A stretch of DNA of 64,000 nt from Pogostemon cablin (Eukaryota; Streptophyta; Magnoliopsida; Lamiales; Lamiaceae). The stretch lies in NCBI GenBank assembly GCA_023678885.1, contig CM042962.1, positions 23,326,336 through 23,390,335 on the forward strand, written 5' to 3'. Each line of letters opens with the position of its first letter. Position 1 is the first letter of the stretch. The position numbers and the translations under genes are program-made. This document shows, piece by piece, positions 30,437-41,391 of the stretch. The notes beneath the pieces are model-generated. The model ran no database searches and was not told the DNA's origin. It saw only the letters and a list, made by a program, of their open reading frames with translations.

Positions 30437-32010
30437 CTAAGCAACAACATGCATGACTTTATGGAATGTAGAGTCCAAGAGATTTCCTGAGTGAAGAAAA
30501 GCTCTCAAATCAAGTGCTTTTGTGAATATGTCAGCAAGTTGTTTCTCAGTGGAAATATACTCCAATTTGACTACTCCCTTCTCAACTAAATCTCTTAGAA
30601 AATGATGTCTAATGCTAATGTATTTAGTGAGTGAGTGTTGAACAGGATTTTTTGAAATGTTTATAGCACACGTGTTATCACAGTAAATCATTAAAGTATC
30701 AGTCTCAAGCACATAATCATCTAGCATCTTTTTTAACCAAAGCAACTGTGTGCAACAACTTCTAGTAACAATATATTCAAATTCAGCAGTGGATTGGGAT
30801 ATACAATTTTGGTTTTTAGAATGCCAAAAAACAAGACTGTTACCCATGTAAAAACATATACCACTTGGCTTTTCCTGTCATCACAATCATCAGCCCAATC
30901 AGCATCACTGTATCCAACCAGAGAGCTGTTAGTGTCCTTTGAAAACCATAATCCCATGTTGGCAGTTCCAGCTACATATCTGATAATCCTCTTCACAGCT
31001 TTCATATGAGATTCTTTGGGATTTGCTTGGTACCTAGCACAAACACTGACACTATACATAATGTTAGGTCTACTAGCAATTAAGTACAGAATGCTACCAA
31101 TCATATATCTATACAGAGTGTGGTCAACATCAGGGCCAACATCGTCTCTGCAAACTTTCTGTGATGTTCCCATAGGTGTTTTCATAGGCTTAGCATTTTC
31201 AAGACCAAATCTTTTCACCAAGTTTTTAGCATACTTACTCTGTAAGATGAAAATTCCACTATCACTTTGCTTAATTTGGAGCCCTAAAAAGTAGTTTAGG
31301 TCACCAACAAGACTTATTTTAAAATTGGTAGTTATGGCTTTTACAAAGCTGTCCATCATGACTTGAGATGTTGCTCCAAATACAATGTCATCAACATAAA
31401 TTTGAGCAATCAAGAAACCATTTGATTCATGCTTAATGAAAAGAGTTCTATCAGCCTCACCTCTAATGAATCCAAATTGAAGTAAGAAGTCAGTTAGTCT
31501 ACCATACCATGCTCTAGGAGCTTTCTTTAGACCATACAAAGCTTTTTTCAATTTATACACTTGATCAGGATAGAAACGATCAACAAAACCTTTTGGTTGT
31601 TCAACAAAAGCTTCTTTATTTAAAATTCCATTAAAAAAGCAGCTTTAACATCTATTTGAAATAGTTTGATACAAACAAAGCATGCAATAGCCAAAAGAAG
31701 CCTAATAGACTTTATTCTAGCTACAGGTGCAAATGTTTCATCAAAATCTATCCCTTCAACCTGTGTGTATCCTTGTGAAACAAGTCTAACTTTGTTTCTT
31801 ACTACATTACCAGATTCATCAGTTTTGTTCTTGAAAATCCACTTAGTTCCAATGACATTAGTGTTTGTAGGTCTAGGGACTAGACTCCAAACATCATTTC
31901 GAGTGAATTGTTCAAGTTCTTCATGCATAGCCTGAATCCAATATTCATCTTTTAAAGCTTCAGAAACATTTTTGGGTTTTACATAAGAAAAATAACATTC
32001 AGCACATATC
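30437..32010 (-). pseudogene. Copia reverse transcriptase and RNase H (SIRE-like)
   Basis: RT starts near EALKDEYWIQAMHEELEQF (about 31,960). It runs through IGTKWIFKNKTDESGNVVR and QIDVKAAFL, loses frame at about 31,625 (AAFLNG region), then continues as VYKLKKALYGLKKAPRAWY with the catalytic YVDD (about 31,385-31,400). RNase H shows the GYSDADWA Asp and, after another frame slip near 30,850, STAEFEYI, the IYCDNTCAI Asp and the EKQLADIFTKAL end. All catalytic motifs remain recognisable, but the chain is broken. Confidence 0.92.
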
Positions 32011-33125
32011 TGATTGCATATGTTGGACATGCAAACTGATCTTACCACATCTCTGAATTTACCTTTCCTTCTGGTTTGAACACCAACTGAGGATTCTCCT
32101 ATGATCTGTGAAGAAGGGTGATCCTTCTTGTATCTGTAGTTAAGAGAATTCTTGGGAGTTCTGTGGATCTGATTCTCATCGTTTTCTGAGTCATTCTCAG
32201 ATGTTGTAGGTGATGTGATCACTTTTGGCTCAACATTGTTCACTGGTTCTGTAATTTCAATCAGATCATAGATGTCATCTTCCATCTTTTTACCTGCAAT
32301 ATTAGATGTATCATCAAATACCACATTTATAGATTCTTGAATAGATCTGGTTCTAAGATTAAAGACTCTGTATGCTTTGTTATTCTTAGAATAACCTAAG
32401 AAAAGACCTTTATCACTCTTAGAATCAAACTTTGAAAGATACTCTCTATCATTCAGAATATAGCACATGCAACCAAACACATGAAAGTATTTCAGGTTGG
32501 GTTTTCTCCTATACAGCAACTTATAAGATGTAATAGAACTACTTGGTCTAAACAGAATTCTATTAGACACATGACATGCATTGTTCAATGCCTCAGCCCA
32601 AAATCTTTTAGACACATTCATTGAAGTAAGCATGACTCTAGCCATTTTTTGTAGAGTTTTATTTTTTCTTTCAGCTATGCCATTTTCCTGTGGAGTTGTA
32701 GGAGATGAAAACTATTGCACTATACCTTTCTTTTCACAGAATTCAGAAAACATGTTATTTTCAAATTCTCTACCATGATCAGTCCTAATCCTACAAATCT
32801 TGAGATTGAAAGTATTTTTGAACCTTTTGTAAAGAACTTTAAACACTTCAAATACATCTGATTTTTCTCTAATGAATTCAACCCATGAAAACCTAGAAAA
32901 ATCATCTACCACAACCAAAGAATACTTCTTACCACCAAGACTTTCAGTCTCTATAGGACCCATAAGATCCATGTGAAGCTATTCAAAACATCTTAAAGAT
33001 GTGCACATAGTGGTGATTTTGTGTTAAGACCTTACCAGCTTACCTTTTTGGTATGAACCACAAATGGGAGGGTCTTTGAAACTGAGCTTAGGTAAACCTT
33101 TAACAGCTTCCAACTTAACCAATTT
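32011..33125 (-). pseudogene. Copia integrase (SIRE-like)
   Basis: The core domain has Asp in HMDLMGPIE (about 32,970), Asp in RTDHGREFEN (about 32,780) and Glu in the PQENGIAERKN block (about 32,690). A TAG stop sits between the second and third catalytic residues (after KKGIVQ, about 32,713). The C-terminal part with FGCMCYILN and GLFLGYSKNNKAYRVFN follows to about 32,330, then a linker to RT. Confidence 0.9.
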
Positions 33126-33690
33126 TTATAAATTTGTGTAATTTACATGACCAAGTTTTTTATGCCAAAGTACATTTTCATCATGTTGTGTGATGTTGCA
33201 GTAGGTGTTGTTACCAATCAGATAACAATTATCAACAAATCGATTACCAACCATCACACACTCATCAGTTTCATTCAACACAAAACATGAATTCTTGTCA
33301 AATTTCACATGCAGATTATCATCACATAATTGGCTTATGCTTATCAAATTAGCACACAAACCTTCAACATGCAGCACATTCTTCAAATTTGGGAAACCTT
33401 TAACATTTAAAGTTCCTTTACCAACAATGTTACCTTTAGAGCCACCACCATAAGTAACCTTACCACCATCAAAAGCTTCATAATCTTTCAAATATTCAAC
33501 ATTTCCAGTCATATGTCTAGAACAACCACTATCAAAATACCATAAACCAGGTACACATGCTTGTAAAGAAGTACAAGCCACATTAGATAGCACTTTTGGT
33601 TTTCTGACCCAAGCAGTTTTTGGTGTGTGTGAATACTTGTGTGGCAACATTTCAGGCAATACTTTTCTAGAGAACAAATCATCTTTCAGT
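33126..33690 (-). pseudogene. Copia protease and pre-integrase domain (SIRE-like)
   Basis: The aspartic protease motif WYFDSGCSRHMTG is at about 33,540-33,500, followed by the glycine-rich flap region and the pre-integrase HxxxH zinc part (LWHKKLGHVN) near 33,150. This segment is open; a stop follows at 33,126. Confidence 0.9.
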
Positions 33691-35344
33691 TTAAAACAAA
33701 ATGGTCGAATGTGACCAGAAACTGAACAGTAATGACAGATAAAAGTTCTCTTGCCTCTCTATTTTGGAAACTTTTTAGAAAAACTTTTTGATCCAGGTTT
33801 CACAAAATTTACAGGTTTTTCAAAACTAAAAGGGTTAGAACTTTCAGAAAATCCAAGACCACTCATATCAGATTTACCAACACACAAAGCTTCATTCATG
33901 ACAGATGTACTCTTAGAGTATTTTTTGAAACTTAGTGTTGAAGTAGTCAATTGTTCTTGGAGTTTTGAATTCAGCATCCTTTCTAGTAAGATTTACCTCA
34001 AGTCTTGTGATAGTTTCAATCAAACCATCATTCTCTTGGTTGACCTTTTGAAGTTCTTTCAAAAGTTTAGCAATTTTGCTTTCCAATTGCTCTTCAGATG
34101 TACCTGCTCTAGTATAAAAAGCATTAGTACATTTCACAGCAGAATCTAAAATAGACTGAACCTTGCTTGATGTCGAAGTAGATGTTGTCCCATCTAACTC
34201 AACATGTGTGTCACTTCCAGAAAGTCCTTCGCTTACACATTCTGACAGAAATGCCAGTTCTTCATCCTTTGTTTCTTGATCACCTTCAGATTCTTTATCA
34301 CTCAAGAAAATATTTAAGTTCATCCTTCTCTTCAAAAGAGTGTTAGCACATTCATTTGCATAATGACCAAAACCAGTACATTCACTACAAATGAGGGTCT
34401 TTCTAAATTCAGGATCATACTTAAGTTTTCTTTGAGTGGGTCTTCGTGTAAACGTTTGAGGAGTACGAGTTTGAGGAGTATGAGGAGAATGTTCTATCCT
34501 AGGCTGAGTATTTGTTTTAGACTTTTTTTCTGATTTCTCAAATAGGCTTCAAATTTCTTAGCAAGTAAAGCAATATTATCAGTGTCATCTGAAATGTCAT
34601 CAACATTTTCATCAACTTGTGAAATTTCAGTAATGGTTGATGTCCTTCCAGAACATGAAGGAGCATCACTTTTAAAAACAACATCTTTTCTATCATATGC
34701 AGAATCTTGTTGAGACATATTCATTTCATAGGTTTTCAAAATGCTCATAAGCTCATTATGACTCATAGTATCAGTATTTCTAGCTTCTTCTATAGCACAA
34801 ACTTTACTATTAAATATCATAGGAAGTGTACGAAGTGTTTTTTTACTAACCTGGAATTGGAAATTGGGTTACCAAGTGATTGCAGCTCGTTCACGACTTC
34901 ATACAACCTTTCATTGTAAGAGTTGATGGTCTCATCTTCTCTCATCCTCAAGCTTTCAAACTTCATGCTCAGCAACCTTGCCTTTGCTCTTTTGACACTA
35001 CCAGAACCTTCACAGTGTTCTTGTAGTCTTTCCCATGCATCTTTAGCAGATATGCAGTTCTGAATCAAGTTTAACATTACTGGATCAACCGAAGAGCTGA
35101 TTGCGTTCAGAGATTTGTAGTTGTGTGCAGATAGATTTCTCTCCTCGGCAGTTCAATTGAGTTCATCTTTGAGAATCTGATCTCCATCTTTATCTTCTTC
35201 AGTGGGAGGTGTCCATCCAGACAGAATGATCTTCCAACCTTTATCGTCACATGCTTTGATGTATGACCTCATACGGATTTTCCACAAGGCATAATTTATT
35301 CCATCAAGAATGGGAGGACGGGTGACGGGTGCAGAGTAATCCAT
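33691..35344 (-). pseudogene. Copia gag with two zinc knuckles (SIRE-like)
   Basis: It starts MDYSAPVTRPPILDG at 35,344. A Trp codon has become TGA at about 35,155 (after KDELN), and a slip occurs near 34,820. The gag core (AKDAWERLQEHCEGSGSVKRAK) is followed by a CCHC knuckle CSECTGFGHYANEC (about 34,390-34,350). A coiled, Glu/Lys-rich segment comes next (about 34,120-34,020), then a second knuckle CHYCSVSGHIRPFC (about 33,735-33,695). The length and the two knuckles fit the SIRE lineage. Confidence 0.88.
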
Positions 35345-35400
35345 AATAACTCAACACTTAACACCAGGAATCAACACTTAGTGTTGGCTCTGATGCCACT

Positions 35401-36264
35401 TGTCGGGTGCCCAATGGTGCAAACTGTGTTTTTGGTTAGATATTGTCCTAAGTGTGGTGACACTTTGAACAACATTATATGTATCAGAATGTAACTTAAC
35501 TAAGTATAGAACATGTTGTAAATCAGCGGAAGACTTAACGCACGGATTACTCAATCTTTCCACAAACTTTTGCAAGTTTGTGGAGGTCTCATGGCACAAA
35601 TATCACTATTGGAAAATGTGATTACAAAAACAGAGTCTTAGGTATGGAAACAATTCTTCCACCATTCGAATACAAAATTGGATCTAAAATCCAAACACGT
35701 TCCCAAATGGCAAAACCTAGACTTGTTAGAATCTAAGCCTACTTCACATGCACTACTTGTGAACAGCGCACATAAAATGTACGGAAATAATAGTAGACAA
35801 CTGATATTGAACCAAGTGTTACAACACCAATACAAACACTATGACAGAAACCTATCTATGATCTTTTACACTGTATAGTGGGATTGCCTTTTTAATCACT
35901 TGACTTGGCAACTAGCAGCTTCCATTGCTGTAGGCTCCAAATTATGAGTGGTCCACGTAGGAGATGTAGTGCACCCATGCAGATTTGAATAACCATCCAC
36001 TAAGAGAGGTAGTTATTTTCGCCTTCTAGATCCTTATAGAGCTTCCGAATCTTTCCAGTTTGCTCCAGGGTCTTCAAGGTCTGCGTTTGACTTGGTCTTT
36101 GCATCCAACACGTTCAGCACTTCAACCACAACAACCCTGAAAGCAACATTAAGTACAACACCAGTCAAAACAACAAACCAACATTAGTGGTTAATATAAC
36201 ATCTGGTGGAGGAGAGGTGTGATTCCAGATGTGATGACACTGGTCTCAACATTTCACATCAACA
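35401..36264 (-). repeat. 5' LTR of the SIRE-like Copia element (864 bp), TATA box lost
   Basis: This LTR would drive transcription. Compared with its partner, an 8-bp stretch (TATAGATG on the + strand) is missing after TCCATT at about 35,926, removing the TATAAATGG box that the 3' LTR still has. Confidence 0.88.
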
Positions 36265-37064
36265 AATTAGTTAAACTCTATTGTGTGTCCTCCATACAAC
36301 ACTACTTGTGGATTGATTTTATATATAATTTTGCTTTCTTAATCCATATTCATGGTCGTTTTGTGCATCTTCAACTATTATATAGAGTCTAAATATATAT
36401 CTTGGTTGTAGATTGAGTGCGTTCACCACTGAACAAGATTCCATGTTATGATTTTAAGTGAGGGTACTCTGAAACTTCATTAGAACTGTCATATATGAAT
36501 GTTTATTAATTGAATTGAATTCGGGTTAGTAAGCAAGATAAAGAGGGTAATTTTATAGTACCTATAAATGGAGATCAATATCGGGTTAGGTTCCAGATGT
36601 GGGGAAATAATTGATACTGATAGTACTTAGAAAGGGGGTGAAATTACGTCTCTTGCTCCGAGGTTAATCACACGTGTTACCCGCATATTTACTTGTGTCT
36701 ATAGAGTAGATTTGCATAGTTTAGTGATGCTTCCATAGTCCACAAGGCAGAGTCGGTCTACACTTGAGAGGAAAGTTAAGTAGCAGAACTGGATTACCCT
36801 AGAGCTACCTATTCTCCTACTTGAGTCACTTTCGTATTCTTCTAGTGCTATTTTATTTTATTTGTTATTTTATTTTAGTATTTTAGTAGTTAATAATTCC
36901 ATACATCAACCTTATTGCCTCCTGTCTTAATTAATTTAGTTAATAATTTAATTGATAATACACCGTCCTTTGTATTTGATATTTCACTTGGTCGCTTGCT
37001 TTAGCTGCAATTGATATCCTTAATACTTGGGGATTAATTTTACGTGCAAAGAAAATGCGCATCA
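36265..37064 (+). repeat. 3' half of an Athila-like LTR (resumes after the Copia insertion)
   Basis: Together with 26,276-26,292 it forms an LTR piece from GAAAGTTTTATGAATTA to GCGCATCA. The reading across the Copia element matches the undisturbed LTR at 15,756 onward. It is followed by a good PBS. Confidence 0.85.
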
Positions 37065-37070
37065 AGTTCT

Positions 37071-37088
37071 TGGCGCCGTTGCCGGGGA
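37071..37088 (+). promoter_or_regulatory. primer-binding site, copy 4 (perfect)
   Basis: It reads TGGCGCCGTTGCCGGGGA, exactly complementary to the tRNA-Asp 3' end, six bases after the LTR. This is the best-preserved PBS in the window. Confidence 0.9.
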
Positions 37089-37237
37089 TGGCTGTTATTA
37101 TTGATTTTATTATTTCTAGTTTGATTAAGAATTTTATTTGTGATTATTTATTTTTATCTATCCTTGAATTTTTCTGAGGTACTTGTGCACTAGAAAAAGG
37201 AGAGGAAAAAAGGAAGAAGTAACACATTGAGCTAAAC

Positions 37238-38570
37238 ATGGCCGGAGCAAGGCAGAATCTGGATAATGTTGCCATACGTGAAATTTTCACGAACTATGGG
37301 GTTGATAGGAGCAAGGGGGATGATGATAATTTTGAGATACATCCCGCCCTTATTAACATGGTGGAAAAGAATCCCTTTTCTAGAGTTTGCTTTGAAGATC
37401 TATATCAGCATCTCAAAAGATTCCTTGGTTATGCAAACACTCAAAAAGGTGCTGGAGCTAATGATAATGCTAGGCGGATCGCCCTATTCAAGTTCTCTTT
37501 GATTGATAGGACATAAGCTTAGTATGAGACTCTTGATGCCACAGATTACACTATATGGGACCAACTGCAGCAGAAGTTTTTGAGAGATACATGCCACCCT
37601 TAAGGATCTTAAGAATGAGGTAAGACATTACCCAATTTGTTATGAATCAGGGTGAGAAATTTCATGAGGCGTGGGATAGGTTTAAAGACATGCTCAGTAG
37701 GTGCTCACAGCATGGAATGTTTAAGGCTGAGTATATAAGCATCTTTTACTATGGATTAGATTGTGAGTCGCGTATTCTTATTGATGCATCATCAGGTGGA
37801 GCGCTATTATCTAAAACAGCACTTGAAGCAGAGAAGTTATTTGAAGACATCTTCATGAATTCACATGACTGGCCTGTAGAGAGAGATAGAGGATCATATG
37901 TACTTGGTAAGGTGGCACAGGTTGAACATCAAACGATGAAGTCGAATAGGGATGATGAGATCGTCTCTAGTCTAGCTAAGATCAACAAGCTACTAGAGTC
38001 CTAACAGAAGCGGATTATCGTAGAGCTACCTATTCTCCATTCTTGAGTCACTTTCGAATTCTTCCAATTGATTTTATTTTAATTGTTATTTTAATTAATT
38101 TGTTAGTAGATTGATTATTAAATTCTCAAACTTTATTGTCTTGTCTTAATTAATTAGTAAATAATTAAATTAATAATTCGTCGTCCTTTGGGTTCGATAT
38201 TTAACTTGGTCGCTTGCTTAAGCTGCAACTGATATCCTTAATAATTGGGGATTAATTTTGCGTGCAAAGAAAACGCACATCAAGTTCTTGGCGCAAAAAG
38301 TTCTTCAGAATCTAGATAATTACATCATGTACTATTTTGAATAATTTGTCGAGGCTACTATGAATTCTAAGCATGCAGATTTATCTAAGCAGTTGAAGGA
38401 CCTTACTTTGATGATGGGGCAGATGGTCGGGAATGTGAATCAATTGACACAAATGTTGGAGGAAGGAATGTTCCCGTCTCATGGTATAACGAATCCAAAA
38501 GAATGCAAAGCTATCACATTTAGGTCTGGAACATAGTATGAAGGACCGATGATGCCGAAAATAAATTTTA
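37238..38570 (+). pseudogene. Athila-type gag, copy 4 (stops, and an LTR tail inside)
   Basis: It starts MAGARQNLDNVAIREIFTNYG and reads through IHPALINMVEKNPFSRV to FKFSLIDRT, where GAA has become TAA (37,514) and the next Trp is also a stop. A frame loss near 37,580 follows, then FHEAWDRFKDMLSRC and LFEDIFMNSHDWPVERD to 38,004. There the frame is interrupted by 0.28 kb of LTR tail. Gag sequence resumes at about 38,295 (VLQNLDNYIM...) and runs to the repeat array. Confidence 0.88.
38012..38294 (+). repeat. LTR tail plus start of PBS embedded inside gag
   Basis: The last 270 bp of an Athila-like LTR (AGAGCTACCTATTCTCC ... CGCACATCA) and the first bases of the PBS region (AGTTCTTGGCGC) lie between two parts of gag. 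Left join: GGATTA is shared by gag and LTR. Right join: AAGTTCTT is shared by PBS region and gag. Confidence 0.85.
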
Positions 38571-38579
38571 AAGCTCCAG

Positions 38580-39000
38580 GAGCTCGATTCCACCAGGGTT
38601 CGACCCAGCTATCAGGTCAAACCAGATCATGGAGGTCGAACCAAGCACCTGGACAATCTCTGGAGTGTCCAAACGACCAGTTCGACCAACATCATGCTGG
38701 TTCGACCAACCCTGTTGGTCGAACCACGGTCGAACTAGTCTGTCCAGAATTTGCTGATGTCGGGTTCGACCACAACCCTCATGGTTTGACCAATCTAGTT
38801 GGTCGAACCAGCCTATCTGCAGCCCCCTGTTTCGTCTGAAGCACGATTCGACCACGACCACTATGGTTCGACCAACCTTGTTGGTCAACCATGGTCGAAC
38901 CGACCTGTTCGGGAGATGCCATACTTTCTGAAGCCCAGTTCGACCACTACACACCTGGTTCGACCAGCACTCATGGTCGAACCATGGTTGAACCATCTCG
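38580..39000 (+). repeat. GGTTCGACC inverted-repeat array in gag, copy 4
   Basis: About fifteen motif copies. The best hairpin has 12-bp perfect arms: GGTTCGACCAAC at 38,699-38,710 and GTTGGTCGAACC at 38,714-38,725, with a 3-base spacer. CpG-decayed versions (GGTTTGACC near 38,785) occur beside intact ones. Confidence 0.88.
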
Positions 39001-39415
39001 TTTGGCACCATTTTCCGTGTATAATGCTTTATCTGATGTTAATGTTACTCCAGTTCCTTTCCAAGAGCAGAATAATGAGCTTATAGTGGAAAAGAACTGG
39101 GAAAGAGTAAAGAGGTTGAGAGCCGAGAAGCTTAGACTGCAGATGGATAATGAAGATGTGGTTTTCTCTCTTGATAAAGCAATGAAGATGACCATGAAGA
39201 CTCAATCATGCAAGAGCATAGATGTAATTTATAACTTGTTTAATTTTAATTTTAGTAGGACAAATGATTCTGAATTTGAGTGAAAGATTGACAAGGAGGA
39301 ATCTAGACAGCCATGGGAGGAAGATAATTCCAAGGATCATATACTTGTGACCAAGAAAGGTGAGGTGTTGAATGTAGACAAGAAGAGGGAAAGAAAGTAC
39401 TTGAAGGAGAGGATG
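39001..39415 (+). pseudogene. gag C-terminus fused to protease-region tail, copy 4
   Basis: The same fusion as copy 1: NELIVEKNWERVKRLRAEK runs directly into LRLQMDNEDVVFSLDKAMK. A stop at 39,281 and a further readable stretch (VTKKGEVLNVDKKRERKYLK, about 39,350-39,410) follow before the noncoding region. Confidence 0.8.
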
Positions 39416-41391
39416 TGAGAAGACAGCCATCTGATCCAGTAGTTCAAAAAGCGGTGTTCCGTCGTGACTCTCCGACGTTAAATATGAACGCCTGTTGGGG
39501 GCTTGCCCTTCCATTTTATTGCTTTATTATTTCTTTCGTGTGAGTGAGGAGTTATTATATTTGAAGTGCTTATTTCAGCAATTACATCTCTTTTCAAACT
39601 TAGTTTCGACTTACATTTTTTCTAAGTTTGGGGGGGTGTAATGTACTTACCTCGTCTTATGAGCTCTAAGGGCATAATTTTTCCTTTCATTGGTTATTTG
39701 TTTGTTAGGAGGTTGAATTTTTGCGGTATATTAATATTTTAACCGGTGTTGGTATATCGATTTTTTGCAACTTACCTAATGTTTAGTGTGTTGTGTTGGT
39801 GTGTCTAGTGTGTGGAGTCGACTAGATAGTCAATTGAGTCTTTCTTATAGTTCTCCTATATTATTATTGATGAATCCTGTGATGATGAGTATGTTTGAGT
39901 TTTGATGATAGAAAAAGGTATTAGAGTGGCAAGGCGAGTTCTACAATGAGGCTTTGACTTGACCGAGTTGAACAACTCGAGGAGCTCGTGCATACGTTGA
40001 AGACAAATCAGGTGCCCTCATTTCCTTTTTATAATTTTTATGTGTGCTTTAAATTCATGGAGTGGAAGGATTGAGTTTATATTTTTGGTGATCTACATGA
40101 GCTTATATTTTTAAATTGTGCATGAAATCCATATGCTTTTTAAATTAATGATGGAAGTGTACTTGAATTATATTGCGGTATGACGTTCTATGTGTACTTG
40201 TGAGATTTTACTTACCATGAAAAGTGCTCTGTTACTTGTTAAAAATCCATGTGAGATTTTGAGCCTCGTTGATCATGTTATATAATCACATGATATTTCT
40301 TTTCTGGTGAGTATCATTCTTGTGTATGTATTCTAGAACTTGCCTCTTGTCTTACTTGAAATTACATGTGTGTTAGATGATGGTAGATGATTTAAGGTCA
40401 TCCTTGAATTTATGAGTCACTTAGCCAAATAATTCCCTACCGAATGATGTTTATTCGTAGTTGTCCCCGTTGAGCTTAAAAACCTTATTCTTTAGCAACC
40501 TACGAGAAATAGCCACTTTGAGCATCCGAATTTTTTAAGCCTTGATTGTCCTTATAGAAGAGAATTAATGGATTTTTAAAGTGTTTTGATGGAGCTTGAT
40601 AAAAATTTGGTAAGGAATGAAATTGGTGTTGAAATAGTGACTGAGTTTGAAAATGCATCTAAGGAGAATCATGAAGTAGTGCTTGAATCTAGTACTCCAT
40701 TGAACTAAACAACCTAAGGTAGTGCTTAAATCTAGTACCCTATGGAGGATGCCTGAGATAGTGCCCGAAACTGGTACCTCGAGAGTAAAAAGGAGAGAAG
40801 GAAAAAAAAGAGAAGGAAAAAGTTGTTGTGCTTGAAAGAAAAAAGTTGAAGAGTTGAGGAGGATGTTGTGCTTAATTGAAGTGAGTAAGAAGAATGAAAG
40901 ATAATGATGGAGTGCACGCTTGATTGATCCGAGTTTTGAGTCACTTATCCATATATATTTTCTATCTTATCCAAAGAGCCAACATTACATCCAAAAGAAA
41001 AGTCATTTTTGATACTATTGTCGAATCATACTTTTAGTAGTGGAGAGTTTGAGATATTTGGCAAGCTTATGGTTACGCATGCACTTGAATTGAATCTGAG
41101 CATAAACACCTTAACCCATAAGTGTTCATCTTTTACACTTGAGTGCGAGTGATATATACTTCCCGTGAGAACATATCAATGGAGCATTTGAATTGGTGGT
41201 GATTATCTTATCTTGTATGCTATGAATTGATTATTACATGTAATGAGAGTTGCATGACCTAAGTTGAGGACATTTGTATTTTGAAGGGGGCATTGGTCAT
41301 AGTCCTTATTTCCCCGCTAATTTTCTTACTCTCTTTCTCTTTATTTTTTATTTTTTTGCCTCGGGAAGAGCAACGGGTAAGTTTAGGGGAT
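39416..41391 (+). other. 3' noncoding internal region, copy 4, with triple hairpin
   Basis: Same layout as copy 1. The post-integrase sequence is near 39,470. AAGTTTGGGGGGGTG is at about 39,626, the GAGTTGAACAACTC hairpin at about 39,966, and the hairpin triplet at 40,671-40,781. The third has one mismatch at each stem, all explained by G-to-A or C-to-T change. The purine tract AAGTTTAGGGGAT lies just before the LTR. Confidence 0.8.
40671..40781 (+). other. triple-hairpin element, copy 4
   Basis: The stems are ATGAAGTA/TACTCCAT, TAAGGTA/TACCCTA and TGAGATA/TACCTCG. Each keeps its 14-nt loop (GTGCTTGAATCTAG, GTGCTTAAATCTAG, GTGCCCGAAACTGG). The stems are weakened by transitions. Confidence 0.75.

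Larger units (their letters stand above)
26293..36264 (-). mobile_element. SIRE-like Copia retrotransposon with env-like ORF, full structure, defective
   Basis: Two LTRs (26,293-27,174 and 35,401-36,264; TGTCGG...CAACA) are flanked by a perfect 5-bp duplication AATTA (26,288-26,292 and 36,265-36,269). The PBS (TGGCATCAGAGCCAAC, 35,383-35,398) lies beside the right LTR and the polypurine tract ATTGGGAGAGAT (27,175-27,186) beside the left, so transcription is leftward. Gene order is gag, protease, integrase, RT, RNase H, then an env-like ORF, as in the SIRE/Maximus lineage. LTRs differ at roughly a dozen of the first 155 positions, so the insertion is not recent. Every ORF has stops or frameshifts. 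It landed in an Athila-like LTR, whose sequence resumes at 36,265. Confidence 0.93.

Noticed and set aside
38580..39000. GGTTCGA motifs as Pol III B boxes or tRNA genes
   Set aside because: No A box, acceptor stem or cloverleaf is seen around them and the motif lacks the usual final CC spacing in most copies.
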